Assembly (NCBI GenBank): GCA_965261165.1 | Contig: OZ253445.1 | Span: 1,426,001 to 1,490,000 of the forward strand | DNA length: 64,000 nucleotides | Source: SMWN01 sp965261165 | GTDB lineage: Bacteria > Pseudomonadota > Gammaproteobacteria > Eutrophobiales > Eutrophobiaceae | Direction: 5' to 3' | Part shown: positions 1 through 8,262 of the stretch, in pieces | How the letters are laid out: every line of letters starts with the position of its first letter | Numbering within the stretch: the first letter of the stretch is position 1 | The notes under the pieces: generated by a model | What the model saw: the letters and a program-made list of their open reading frames with translations, nothing else | Databases searched by the model: none | What the model was told of the DNA's origin: nothing | Made by a program: the position numbers and the translations under genes

Positions 1-114
1 ACTGGAGCAGTTGCGTGATTTATGCCAAAAGCCAAGATAGTCATAAATTAATATAAGCGGTTACTAACACATAGGCTGCTAATTCTGAGTGATGAAGTGT
101 CGGAAAACAAGGGC
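1..114. other. No gene seen at left edge
   Basis: This AT-rich stretch at the window edge shows no reading frame or RNA gene that I can support. It precedes the dispersed repeat that starts at about 115. Confidence 0.4.
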
Positions 115-389
115 ATGTATGAGTCCACCACATATTGCACTTCCCGCGTGGCTGAACATTGTCTTGGTCTGTTTCCAATTGATAATCTCTCTGTGCAGCA
201 TCTATTTCAAACAATGATTTATATCCTACTTAAAGGCATATCTGCGAACGAACCTTGGGCAGTTTTTTCCAGGAATTTTTTTTCAAGACTTTAATTTCCA
301 AGACATGACGAAATAATCTTTAAGGTCTTTAGAATGGTCTTATTTTACCTGTTTTGGTAGAATTAGTGTGAATTATGCAAAAGGTCTCT
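115..389 (-). repeat. Dispersed ~280-bp repeat, copy 1 (IS-end-like)
   Basis: Read on the minus strand, this segment matches 3129-3421 over nearly its whole length. Both begin AGAGACCTTTGCATAAT and share the central stretch TAAAATAAGACCATTCTAAA. A shorter third copy lies at 51926-52025 beside an IS1380-type transposase remnant. The leading bases resemble IS termini, so I infer a decayed or non-autonomous IS derivative. The small reading frame inside it (97-294) shares residues with a frame in copy 2, but both look like decayed DNA rather than genes. Copies 1 and 2 are inverted around the phosphate-transport and coq7 genes. Confidence 0.7.
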
Positions 390-438
390 ATGTATTTTTT
401 TTGATGTATTTTTTTTGAAAATACATACAATAACGCCC

Positions 439-1119
439 ATGGCAAAAATCAGTTATTTTTCACGAATCTTTGGCAACTCCCCAGTCTCACCACTGCAGAA
501 ACATATTGCTAGTGTTATCGCCTGTGTCGAGCAACTCATTCCTTATTTTGAGACTGTATTTAAAGGTGATTGGGATGAGGCAACAAAGATTCGGGAAAAA
601 CTTGCCTCACTTGAAAGTGAGGCCGATGATACCAAGAATGAATTGCGCATGAGTCTACCCAAAAATCTATTCATGCCTATTGATCGAAGAGATATTCTTG
701 AGCTTCTGAATATGCAGGATCTGATTGCGAATCGAGCCAAGGATATTTCTGGCCTTACCCTTGGCCGCAAAATGGCTATCCCAAATGTGCTTGCAGATGA
801 CTTTATGGCATTTCTGCATCGTTGCATCGATGCCACAAAGCAAGCCCAAATTGCCATCAACGAACTGGATGGATTGGTTGTCACAGGATTCCGTGGCGAC
901 GAAGTGACTCGTGTTAAAAAGATGATTGTTGAGCTCCACGTTATCGAGAAAGAAACCGACGAGATTCAGGTCAAGCTTCGGGCCTCATTATTTGCAATTG
1001 AAAATGAATTACCCCCTATCGATGTCATGTTTATATACAAAATCATCGAGTGGATTGGTGATCTTGCTGATACGTCACAGAGTACTGGCAACCGTCTGCA
1101 GTTAATGCTTGCCAAATAA
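439..1119 (+). CDS. DUF47 / PhoU-like phosphate transport regulator
   Basis: Encodes a 226-residue, almost wholly alpha-helical cytoplasmic protein of the DUF47 (TIGR00153) family, distant relatives of PhoU. Members are usually encoded next to PiT transporters and are thought to modulate phosphate uptake. Family features seen are the N-terminal FSRIFGNSPVSPLQKH segment and heptad-like helices rich in Glu, Lys and Leu. I chose ATG 439 because homologues begin MAKxxxFxxxFG; a TTG 24 bases upstream is also in frame. The PiT gene follows 45 bases downstream on the same strand, so the two are probably cotranscribed. I see no Pho box upstream. Family assignment is firm; the regulatory role is inferred from the neighbour. 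Confidence 0.88.
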   Translation: MAKISYFSRIFGNSPVSPLQKHIASVIACVEQLIPYFETVFKGDWDEATKIREKLASLESEADDTKNELRMSLPKNLFMPIDRRDILELLNMQDLIANRAKDISGLTLGRKMAIPNVLADDFMAFLHRCIDATKQAQIAINELDGLVVTGFRGDEVTRVKKMIVELHVIEKETDEIQVKLRASLFAIENELPPIDVMFIYKIIEWIGDLADTSQSTGNRLQLMLAK

Positions 1120-1164
1120 TTTCACAATATATTTAACCCTCTTATAATAAATATAGTCGTAGCT

Positions 1165-2415
1165 ATGGAACATGCAACACTACTACTAATATTTGCTGCT
1201 GTATTCGGTTTGTTTATGGCCTGGGGGATTGGTGCTAATGACGTTGCTAATGCCATGGCAACTTCAGTTGGCTCCAGAGCGCTTACCATCAAATCTGCTA
1301 TTTTAGTTGCGGCAATATTTGAATTCTCAGGTGCTTTCCTTGCTGGCGGGGAAGTTACTTCAACCATCAGAAAAGGAATAGTCGATGCTTCTTCTCTAGC
1401 TAGCTCTCCTGAAATTTTAGTCTATGGGATGTTGGCTTCATTACTTGCTGCGGGCACTTGGTTATTGATCGCTTCTCGCTATGGACTCCCTGTATCAACG
1501 ACACATTCTATTGTTGGCGCTATCGTTGGCTTTGCTGCAATTGTCGTTGGTGTTGATGCCGTTAAATGGGGGAAAGTTGGCTCAATCGCAGTGAGTTGGG
1601 TGGTTTCACCGGTACTCGCCGGGGTCCTTTCTTACTTTTTATATCGTAGCGTTCAGAAACTCATCCTAGACACAACGAACCCATTTAAATATGCACAAAG
1701 ATATGTCCCTTTCTATATTTTTTTAACTGGTTTTATAATTTCCCTTGTAACCTTCTTTAAAGGTTTGAAACATGTCGGACTTGAGATGTCACAACAGGAA
1801 TGCTACCTATCCGCTATGTTTATTGGCTTGCTCGCCGCGACCATTGGCAAGATATTGATCAGCCGCATTTCACAAGAAACTGGAAAAGGAAACAGCGATC
1901 ATTTTCATAGCGTTGAAAAAATTTTTGGTATTCTCATGATCTTTACTGCATGTGCCATGGCATTTGCACACGGCTCGAATGATGTCGCGAATGCAGTTGG
2001 TCCTGTCGCTACTGTGGTTAGCATTGTGAATAATGATGGAATGATTGGGCAAAAATCATCCCTGCCAACCTGGGTTTTATTTTTAGGCGCAACAGGTATT
2101 GTGATTGGTCTGATGATGTATGGACATAAGGTGATCGCTACCGTTGGCAAAAGTATCACTGAGCTCACGCCAAGCCGTGGTTTCTGCGGAGAATTAGCCG
2201 CATCCACCACTGTCGTTCTTGCCTCGGGGACAGGTATTCCTATTTCAACCACGCACACATTAGTCGGTGCGGTCCTCGGCGTTGGTATGGCGCGCGGTAT
2301 TTCTGCGCTGAATCTACATGTGATTGGCTCGATCTTTATGTCATGGATAATCACACTTCCAGCCGGCGCGATTCTGGCGATTATTTTCTTTTACATCCTT
2401 AAAATGCTGCTCTAG
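1165..2415 (+). CDS. pit: PiT-family inorganic phosphate transporter
   Basis: A 416-residue integral inner-membrane protein of the PiT family, low-affinity carriers that take up phosphate, usually as a metal-phosphate complex with protons. The two diagnostic family repeats are visible: GANDVANAMATSVGSRAL near residue 23 and HGSNDVANAVGPVATV near residue 270. Each lies in a run of hydrophobic transmembrane segments separated by a hydrophilic loop at about 240-255. Length fits bacterial PiT proteins. The preceding DUF47 gene is its likely partner. The stop codon overlaps the end of the convergent coq7 gene by four bases. Sodium- and proton-coupled forms cannot be told apart by eye. Confidence 0.93.
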   Translation: MEHATLLLIFAAVFGLFMAWGIGANDVANAMATSVGSRALTIKSAILVAAIFEFSGAFLAGGEVTSTIRKGIVDASSLASSPEILVYGMLASLLAAGTWLLIASRYGLPVSTTHSIVGAIVGFAAIVVGVDAVKWGKVGSIAVSWVVSPVLAGVLSYFLYRSVQKLILDTTNPFKYAQRYVPFYIFLTGFIISLVTFFKGLKHVGLEMSQQECYLSAMFIGLLAATIGKILISRISQETGKGNSDHFHSVEKIFGILMIFTACAMAFAHGSNDVANAVGPVATVVSIVNNDGMIGQKSSLPTWVLFLGATGIVIGLMMYGHKVIATVGKSITELTPSRGFCGELAASTTVVLASGTGIPISTTHTLVGAVLGVGMARGISALNLHVIGSIFMSWIITLPAGAILAIIFFYILKMLL

Positions 2416-3056
2416 ATCCAGTAAGCAGTTTTTGTCATCACCTTCGAACACAGTCGCATCAATTTTTTAACCTGCGCTGGTAATTCCGAAGCGCCCGCAT
2501 GGTATGCGACACTGGCATGATGGGCTTCATCATCGCGCATTTGTTGTAGAATCGCCCGACTTCGTAAATCTTTTTCAGTAATCTCCTGTAAGTGCTTATC
2601 CAAATGCGCCACCACCTGTTCCTCGGTTTCAACCACAAAGCCTAGGTTCCATTTATCACCAATCAAACCCGCTAAAGAGCCAATGCTAAGTGAACCAAGA
2701 AACCAGAAATGCCCAAGAAGACTTGTGCGCCCACCCAGCTCACGTAAACGCTCTTCACACCAAACCAGATGATCAATCTCTTCCTCTGCCGAATGCTTCA
2801 TCGCCTCCCGCACCTGACTGTCTCGCGCAGTCAGTGCCTGAGCCCTATACAGTGCCTGAGCAGAGACCTCACCCGCGTGGTTAACCCGCATAAGACCTTC
2901 GCTTTGCCGACGCTCGGTTTCTGACAGCACAGAATGCCCAACTTTTTCGGCAGGATAGGTACGTAATGTCTGTTGTGGCTGAACCATGAATGCCTCTAAA
3001 TGCTCATCAATCGTATTGATGAAACCGTCCAGAACACTGTAATTTCGTTCACTCAT
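2412..3056 (-). CDS. coq7: Coq7-type demethoxyubiquinone hydroxylase
   Basis: A 214-residue non-haem diiron monooxygenase that hydroxylates 2-polyprenyl-3-methyl-6-methoxy-benzoquinone in the late part of ubiquinone synthesis, at the inner membrane. Ferritin-like iron ligands are visible: the Glu of RVNHAGEVSAQ, the EEEIDH motif, a Glu in VETEEQVVAH, and the ExxH of RDDEAHHAS. Several gammaproteobacteria use Coq7 where E. coli uses the flavoprotein UbiF. I place the start at ATG 3056; the frame extends nine bases to a TTG that adds only three residues. It converges on the phosphate transporter with a four-base overlap. It appears to be a single-gene unit. Confidence 0.92.
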   Translation of the reverse strand: MSERNYSVLDGFINTIDEHLEAFMVQPQQTLRTYPAEKVGHSVLSETERRQSEGLMRVNHAGEVSAQALYRAQALTARDSQVREAMKHSAEEEIDHLVWCEERLRELGGRTSLLGHFWFLGSLSIGSLAGLIGDKWNLGFVVETEEQVVAHLDKHLQEITEKDLRSRAILQQMRDDEAHHASVAYHAGASELPAQVKKLMRLCSKVMTKTAYWI

Positions 3057-3128
3057 ACCGGACAATACGTCATTCTTCCCAATTTTTCATAGGGTGATTC
3101 ACGGTAATTTCCAGTTTTTAGAATAAAC

Positions 3129-3421
3129 AGAGACCTTTGCATAATCCACACTAATTCTACCGAAACAGGTAAAATAAGACCATTCTAAAAACCTTAAAGA
3201 TTATTCATCCATATACTGGGAAAAACTGCCCAAGGTTCGTTCGCAGATATGCCTTTAGTAGGATATAAATCATTGTTTGAACTAGACGCTGTACAGAGAG
3301 ATTGTCAATTGAAAACAGATTAAAACAATGTTCAGCCATCTTTATGCTTCTCGGCATCCCCGCCCTAAAGAAGTGCGGCTTCAGCCGCGCAGAAAGTGCA
3401 ATATGTGGTGGACTCATACAT
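3129..3421 (+). repeat. Dispersed ~290-bp repeat, copy 2
   Basis: Inverted partner of the copy at 115-389. Relative to copy 1 it carries an extra internal segment of about 40 bases near 3345-3395 that includes a GC-rich hairpin (GTGCGGCTTCAGCCGC). The copy fills most of the 459-base gap between the coq7 and deaD start codons, so any promoters for these divergent genes lie within or beside it. A long minus-strand frame here (3205-3609) has no recognisable domain and overlaps the deaD start; I treat it as spurious. Confidence 0.7.
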
Positions 3422-3515
3422 AGGCTACATTTCCAAGTAGTATGGTATACAATACGCGCCCATTTCCATAGCTTCCTGATAAACCTCGGCGGCTGATATA
3501 AGGCAGATAACTCTG

Positions 3516-5318
3516 ATGATCGAAGAAGTAAATCCTGTAAGTTTCGATGACATGAATCTAAGCGTGCCAGTAATGAAGGCGCTAAAAGATGTCGGTTATG
3601 AGAGTCCATCTCCTATTCAGAAAAAAACCATTCCCTTGGTCATGGCCGGTAAAGATCTGGTTGGACAGGCGCAAACCGGTACTGGAAAAACTGCGGCCTT
3701 TGCATTACCTCTTTTGTCACGTATTGACCTGAAAAAGAAAATTCCACAGGTATTGGTATTGGCACCGACAAGAGAGCTGGCGATTCAAGTTGCCGAAGCA
3801 TTTCAAACCTATGCAAAATACATCAAAGGTTTTCGCGTATTGCCTATCTACGGTGGTCAGGAGTACGGCACGCAATTAAGAACTTTAAAAAGAGGAGTGC
3901 ATGTTGTAGTCGGCACGCCTGGTCGAGTTATGGATCACATGCGGCGTGGCACTTTAAAATTGGATGTCTTGGAATGTCTGGTGCTTGATGAAGCCGATGA
4001 AATGTTGCGCATGGGTTTTATTGATGATGTTGAATGGATACTGGGACGATTGCCAGAAAGCAGGCAAATAGTATTGTTTTCGGCAACCATGCCAAGCGAG
4101 ATTCGCAAGATTGCGAAGAAGCATCTGCAATATCCTGAGCAAGTCACGATTAAAAATAAAACTGCCACCGTTGAAACGATTAATCAACGCTACTGGTTGG
4201 TTAGTGGCGCCCATAAACTTGATGCTTTAACAAGAATCATGGAGGCTGAAACTACAGACGGCGTGATTATCTTTGTGCGTACCCGAATCAGCACCGTGGA
4301 GTTGGCAGAAAAATTACAGGCGCGCGGTTATGCGGCTGTTGCCTTGAATGGCGATTTACAACAGAAACAACGCGAACGGACTATTACGCAATTGAAATCC
4401 GGTAAGCTGGATATATTAATTGCCACCGATGTTGCTGCGCGTGGCCTAGATGTCGAACGTATCAGTCATGTGATTAACTATGACGTTCCAAATGAAACAG
4501 AAGCCTATATACATAGAATAGGGCGCACGGGTCGTGCTGGTAGAGCAGGTGAAGCAATTTTATTTATTACGCCTAGAGAAAAGCACTGGCTACATCGAAT
4601 AGAAAAGGCAACCAGACAAAGAATCAAAATGATGGAATTGCCGTCAACAGACATGATCAACGACAAACGCGTGGCTCGTTTCAAACAAAACATTACCGAT
4701 GCCTTGGCCAGAGAAGGGTTGGATTTTTATCAAAACCTGATCGAAGAATATCAACAGGAACATAACATTCCAGCAACAGAGATTGCCGCCGCCCTGGCGA
4801 AACTGACCCAAGGTAAAGAGCCTTTACTGTTAAAGCCAATCCCCGCTGGCAAGAGAGAACGCCAAGCACGAAATGACAGAGGCCGGAATGAATCAAGAGG
4901 CCGGGACAGATCAAGAGGAAGTGAAGATTTTGAAGAAGGCAGAAGATCGCCCAGAGACAAAGGCAAGCAAAGAAAACCAGAGGCAGGGATGGAAACCTAT
5001 CGTATCGAAGTCGGGCATGATCATGATGTTCAGCCAGGAAGTATTGTTGGCGCAATCGCAAACGAAGCTGGGTTAGAGAGCAAGAATATTGGACGTATCG
5101 ATATTCATGATGACTACAGCCTAGTTGACTTACCCGAAGGCATGCCGAAAGAAGTCTTTGCAGACCTTAAGAAGACCCGGGTCTCAGGCCAGAAATTAAA
5201 CATTACTTGCGTGAAAGAAGCAGGTAACAAACAAGTCCCGCAACGAAAAAATAGATCTGGCAAGCCCAGAAAACCTCGTACAAAATTAAAATCTAAGGAC
5301 AAGAAGAAAAGAAAGTAA
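3516..5318 (+). CDS. deaD: ATP-dependent RNA helicase DeaD (CsdA)
   Basis: A 600-residue DEAD-box RNA helicase of the DeaD/CsdA type, which unwinds structured RNA and helps 50S ribosome assembly and mRNA decay in the cold. Motifs in order: Q-motif region SPSPIQKKTIP (about residue 31), Walker A AQTGTGKT (about 51), PTRELAIQ, DEAD within VLDEADEMLRMGF (about 157), SATMP, and helicase-C motifs ATDVAARGLDVE and HRIGRTGRAGRAG. Past residue ~440 come an Arg/Gly/Asp-rich linker, a DbpA-type RNA-binding domain (YRIEVGHDHDVQPGSIVGAIANE) and a basic Lys-rich tail. The domain order identifies DeaD rather than RhlE or SrmB. It converges on queC with a six-base gap. Confidence 0.95.
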   Translation: MIEEVNPVSFDDMNLSVPVMKALKDVGYESPSPIQKKTIPLVMAGKDLVGQAQTGTGKTAAFALPLLSRIDLKKKIPQVLVLAPTRELAIQVAEAFQTYAKYIKGFRVLPIYGGQEYGTQLRTLKRGVHVVVGTPGRVMDHMRRGTLKLDVLECLVLDEADEMLRMGFIDDVEWILGRLPESRQIVLFSATMPSEIRKIAKKHLQYPEQVTIKNKTATVETINQRYWLVSGAHKLDALTRIMEAETTDGVIIFVRTRISTVELAEKLQARGYAAVALNGDLQQKQRERTITQLKSGKLDILIATDVAARGLDVERISHVINYDVPNETEAYIHRIGRTGRAGRAGEAILFITPREKHWLHRIEKATRQRIKMMELPSTDMINDKRVARFKQNITDALAREGLDFYQNLIEEYQQEHNIPATEIAAALAKLTQGKEPLLLKPIPAGKRERQARNDRGRNESRGRDRSRGSEDFEEGRRSPRDKGKQRKPEAGMETYRIEVGHDHDVQPGSIVGAIANEAGLESKNIGRIDIHDDYSLVDLPEGMPKEVFADLKKTRVSGQKLNITCVKEAGNKQVPQRKNRSGKPRKPRTKLKSKDKKKRK

Positions 5319-5324
5319 GAATTT

Positions 5325-5990
5325 TTATTTATATGGCGTTGGGTCAGAAATATTCGCGTTTTCAAATCCTTCTTTTCTAAATCTGCAAGAATCACAAACA
5401 CCACAGGCGCTGCCATCTTCATCTGCCTGATAACAAGAAATGGTTAAGGCATAATCAACTTTAAGTTTGTTCCCTTGTTGAATAATCTCAGCCTTATTAA
5501 GCTTAATAAGCGGAGTGTATATGGTTAATTTTTTGCCTTCAACACTGGTTTTTGTGGCAAGGTTTGCCATGTGTTCGAAGGCTTGAATATATTCCGGACG
5601 ACAATCCGGATAGCCAGAATAATCAACGGCATTAACACCAATAAAAATATTATTGATGTCAAGTACCTCTGCCCAGGCCAGGGCATATGAGAGAAAAATG
5701 GTGTTTCTTGCAGGCACATAGGTTATCGGAATGCCATTCGTTGGTAATTCAGGAATATCGACATTATTGTCAGTCAGTGCAGAACCGCCAATCTGCGCCA
5801 GATGCAAATCAATAGTTTTGTGTTCAATGACATTAAATTCACTCGCCACCTTTATTGCTGCACCCAGTTCCGCGACATGTCTCTGACCATAATTAAAGCT
5901 CAAGGCATAACATTCATAGCCTTGATCCTTTGCAATAGCTAGTGCTGTGGCGGAATCAAGTCCACCGGAGAGAAGAATAACTGCTTTCAC
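5325..5990 (-). CDS. queC: 7-cyano-7-deazaguanine synthase QueC
   Basis: A 221-residue cytoplasmic enzyme that converts 7-carboxy-7-deazaguanine (CDG) to preQ0 with ammonia and ATP, on the path to queuosine in tRNA. The N-terminal PP-loop SGGLDSATAL (residues 8-17) binds ATP. The C-terminal cysteines in SCYQADEDGSACGVCDSCRFR form the expected zinc site. Length is typical. The gene lies three bases after queE, whose product makes its substrate, so the pair is cotranscribed at the distal end of the tol-pal operon. Confidence 0.97.
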   Translation of the reverse strand: MKAVILLSGGLDSATALAIAKDQGYECYALSFNYGQRHVAELGAAIKVASEFNVIEHKTIDLHLAQIGGSALTDNNVDIPELPTNGIPITYVPARNTIFLSYALAWAEVLDINNIFIGVNAVDYSGYPDCRPEYIQAFEHMANLATKTSVEGKKLTIYTPLIKLNKAEIIQQGNKLKVDYALTISCYQADEDGSACGVCDSCRFRKEGFENANISDPTPYK

Positions 5991-5993
5991 TAT

Positions 5994-6659
5994 TTATTTA
6001 CTTGGAATATCGCCCCAAAGATATTTATGTAATTGTATCTGTAATCTGACGGGTAATTGATCTTTCAGTATCCAGTCTGCTAATTGCGAGTTTTGAATTT
6101 CACCATGGTTGGCGGAGAAGAGGACTTCACATCGTTCGTTTAGATTATATTCATTTAATTTTTCTTTTGACCATTTATAGTCTTGGCGATCACAAATTAC
6201 AAATTTTACTTGATCATTTGCTGTCAGGTATTGCATATTTTCATACATATTTTTATCGACTTCGCCCGAAGCTGGCGTTTTCAGGTCGACAATTCTGGCA
6301 ACACGATTATCAATGTCTTGAATATCCAGGGTGCCACTGGTTTCCAATGAAACATCGTATCCAGCATTGCAAAGTATCTCCAACAGAGGTCTGCAATTTT
6401 TTTGTGCCAGAGGTTCTCCGCCAGTAACAGTAATTTGTTCGGTCTTATAGCCACAAATCTTTTCCATGATTTCATTAAGTGTCATTTTGTCGCCATCATG
6501 AAAGGCATATTCAGTATCACAATAAACGCAACGTAGTGGACATCCAGTTAAACGAATAAAGACAGTGGGTAATCCTGATCTGGTGGTTTCTCCCTGAATC
6601 GAAAAAAATATTTCATTGATCTTTAAGGTGCAGTCGTTGTTTGGTGTAGGTTGTGACAT
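5994..6659 (-). CDS. queE: 7-carboxy-7-deazaguanine synthase QueE
   Basis: A 221-residue radical SAM enzyme that contracts 6-carboxytetrahydropterin to CDG in queuosine/preQ0 synthesis. The N-terminal FFSIQGETTRSGLPTVFIRL is the family signature. It is followed by the CxxxCxxC iron-sulfur motif in GCPLRCVYCDTEYAF (about residues 40-50) and the glycine-rich SAM-binding VTGGEPLAQ. It starts 70 bases after cpoB and ends three bases before queC. queD and folE are not in this window. The assignment is firm. Confidence 0.96.
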   Translation of the reverse strand: MSQPTPNNDCTLKINEIFFSIQGETTRSGLPTVFIRLTGCPLRCVYCDTEYAFHDGDKMTLNEIMEKICGYKTEQITVTGGEPLAQKNCRPLLEILCNAGYDVSLETSGTLDIQDIDNRVARIVDLKTPASGEVDKNMYENMQYLTANDQVKFVICDRQDYKWSKEKLNEYNLNERCEVLFSANHGEIQNSQLADWILKDQLPVRLQIQLHKYLWGDIPSK

Positions 6660-6729
6660 TATTGAATAGATGATTCTATCGGCCTAGATATTATTTCAGG
6701 GCCTATTAAGAAATATAAATTGTGGTTCT

Positions 6730-7659
6730 TTATGAATTATTGATGTGTTTTAAACGATCATTCGCAAGTCGTGATGCAGTCGTGCCAGGAAAGCGTTGTC
6801 TGACCTCAGTGTACCAGAGCTTGGCTTCATCGGTCTTCCCCATTTCTTGATAACTATAACCAATCTTTAGTAGTCCATGGGGGACTTTCTGGCTGTCTGG
6901 ATAATGGGTAACCAGATTATTGTATTCTCTAATCGCATCTTCGTATTGACGTTTTACATATAATGTTTCTGCCATCCAGTATTGGGCATTATCTGAATAT
7001 TGGTTATTCGGGTGTGCCTGCAGGAATGCGTCAAAGGCTTTAATGGCCTGGTCATACTCAGATTTTTTCAGCAGCTTAAACGCCTGCTGATATTTTGCCT
7101 GTATCTGAATCTCATCAGATTTTGCTGTCTTGACTGGTTCTGGAGCAGAAGCAGTTTCGCTTGCGGTCGTGGCTGATGCTTGTGTCTGGGTGTCAGTTTG
7201 TTCCAGTGTCAAAGCGACGGCTTCTGCTTGGTTGTGATTCTGAGGTGGCGAAACTGTTTCTGTCCGACCTAATGTTTCCAAAGGAGGGTTACTGTTTATT
7301 GTTTTCGCGGTTGGAGATTGATTCCCAGTTATAGGAGTCTCAATAGATTGTAGTCGGCGATCAATATCCACATATAAATTATGTTGCTGATTTTTCATTT
7401 GATCAATAACGTGGTTGTTTACTTCAATTTCGCCACGCAGCTTTTTAACTTCCTGCTGCAACGATTCTATTTGTTGTAGCATCTCCAACAGGCCGTTGTT
7501 TTGTAATAAACGTTCGACGTTTGCTAGGCGTTTTTCCATCGCGGGGGATGTTGGCGTTGTCACTGGCGCTTTATTCGCAGCAAATACCATAGGAGAAAGC
7601 AGAATTTCTGCAAATAAAAATACAATTAACCATCTGATGGGCATCCATTTAAACAGCAC
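6730..7659 (-). CDS. cpoB: Cell division coordinator CpoB (YbgF)
   Basis: A 309-residue periplasmic protein of the Tol-Pal system; CpoB couples outer-membrane constriction to peptidoglycan synthesis at the septum. It starts at GTG 7659, with AAGGAG eight bases upstream, and has a signal peptide with a hydrophobic core WLIVFLFAEILLSPMVFA. A trimerising coiled coil follows at about residues 40-105 (LLEMLQQIESLQQEVKKL). Next is a low-complexity Thr/Gln/Ala/Glu linker, then TPR units from about residue 180 (YQQAFKLLKKSEYDQAIKAF and two more). It lies 16 bases after pal in the conserved order tolB-pal-cpoB. Confidence 0.94.
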   Translation of the reverse strand: MLFKWMPIRWLIVFLFAEILLSPMVFAANKAPVTTPTSPAMEKRLANVERLLQNNGLLEMLQQIESLQQEVKKLRGEIEVNNHVIDQMKNQQHNLYVDIDRRLQSIETPITGNQSPTAKTINSNPPLETLGRTETVSPPQNHNQAEAVALTLEQTDTQTQASATTASETASAPEPVKTAKSDEIQIQAKYQQAFKLLKKSEYDQAIKAFDAFLQAHPNNQYSDNAQYWMAETLYVKRQYEDAIREYNNLVTHYPDSQKVPHGLLKIGYSYQEMGKTDEAKLWYTEVRQRFPGTTASRLANDRLKHINNS

Positions 7660-7675
7660 AGCAAAAACTCCTTGA

Positions 7676-8209
7676 TTAGTAAATAATCTCTACGCGTCTA
7701 TTTTGACTCCATGAATAGTCATCATGATTGTCTACGGCAGGCCTTTCTTCGCCATAACTGACAATACGTATTTGGCTTGGTGATGCACCCAATAAAGTCA
7801 TCTGGCGTTTCACGGTTTGTGTACGATTCTCTCCCAACGCCAGATTATATTCTCGTGATCCACGCTCGTCTGCATGACCTTCTAAGGTAATGCTGGTGTC
7901 TGGATTTGACACCAGATAAGCTGCATGAGTTTCAACCGTGGGGAGATCTCTTGATTTAACATCGCTACTATCGTATTCGAAATAAATAATCCTGACTGAA
8001 AGCGGACTTTGTGGATCATCCAGTGAACTCATGCCAGAAAGCCCATCACCATTAGCTCCGTAGGCCTGAGTTCCTGAATTATCAGCCTCTGTATCATTCA
8101 GATTTGTTCCTTGATCTTCAACAGCATCATCCGCTTTCTCTGGCGTGGATTCACAGGCAAACAGGAATGCCGTAAATATCAAAACTATCGTTAGGTTTTT
8201 GTTCATCAT
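7676..8209 (-). CDS. pal: Peptidoglycan-associated lipoprotein Pal
   Basis: A 177-residue outer-membrane lipoprotein that binds peptidoglycan and TolB. The signal peptide ends in a lipobox LFAC, so Cys19 is the likely lipidated residue. An acidic linker rich in Asp, Glu and Gly follows, then an OmpA-like domain from about residue 70. That domain holds the diaminopimelate-binding motif TLEGHADERGSREYN and the C-terminal SYGEERPAV and NRRVEI blocks. Two ATG codons lie in tandem at the start, behind an AGGAGAG Shine-Dalgarno sequence. It sits between tolB and cpoB, as in other gammaproteobacteria. Confidence 0.96.
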   Translation of the reverse strand: MMNKNLTIVLIFTAFLFACESTPEKADDAVEDQGTNLNDTEADNSGTQAYGANGDGLSGMSSLDDPQSPLSVRIIYFEYDSSDVKSRDLPTVETHAAYLVSNPDTSITLEGHADERGSREYNLALGENRTQTVKRQMTLLGASPSQIRIVSYGEERPAVDNHDDYSWSQNRRVEIIY

Positions 8210-8262
8210 TCTCTCCTGTTAGAAATGTGCTGAATAATTTAAATAGAATAACATAATCTGGG

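Noticed and set aside
5325..6659. queC-queE as part of a DNA 7-deazaguanine (Dpd) defence system
   Set aside because: No dpdA-type transglycosylase or other dpd gene is nearby; position after cpoB is the standard tRNA-queuosine arrangement.
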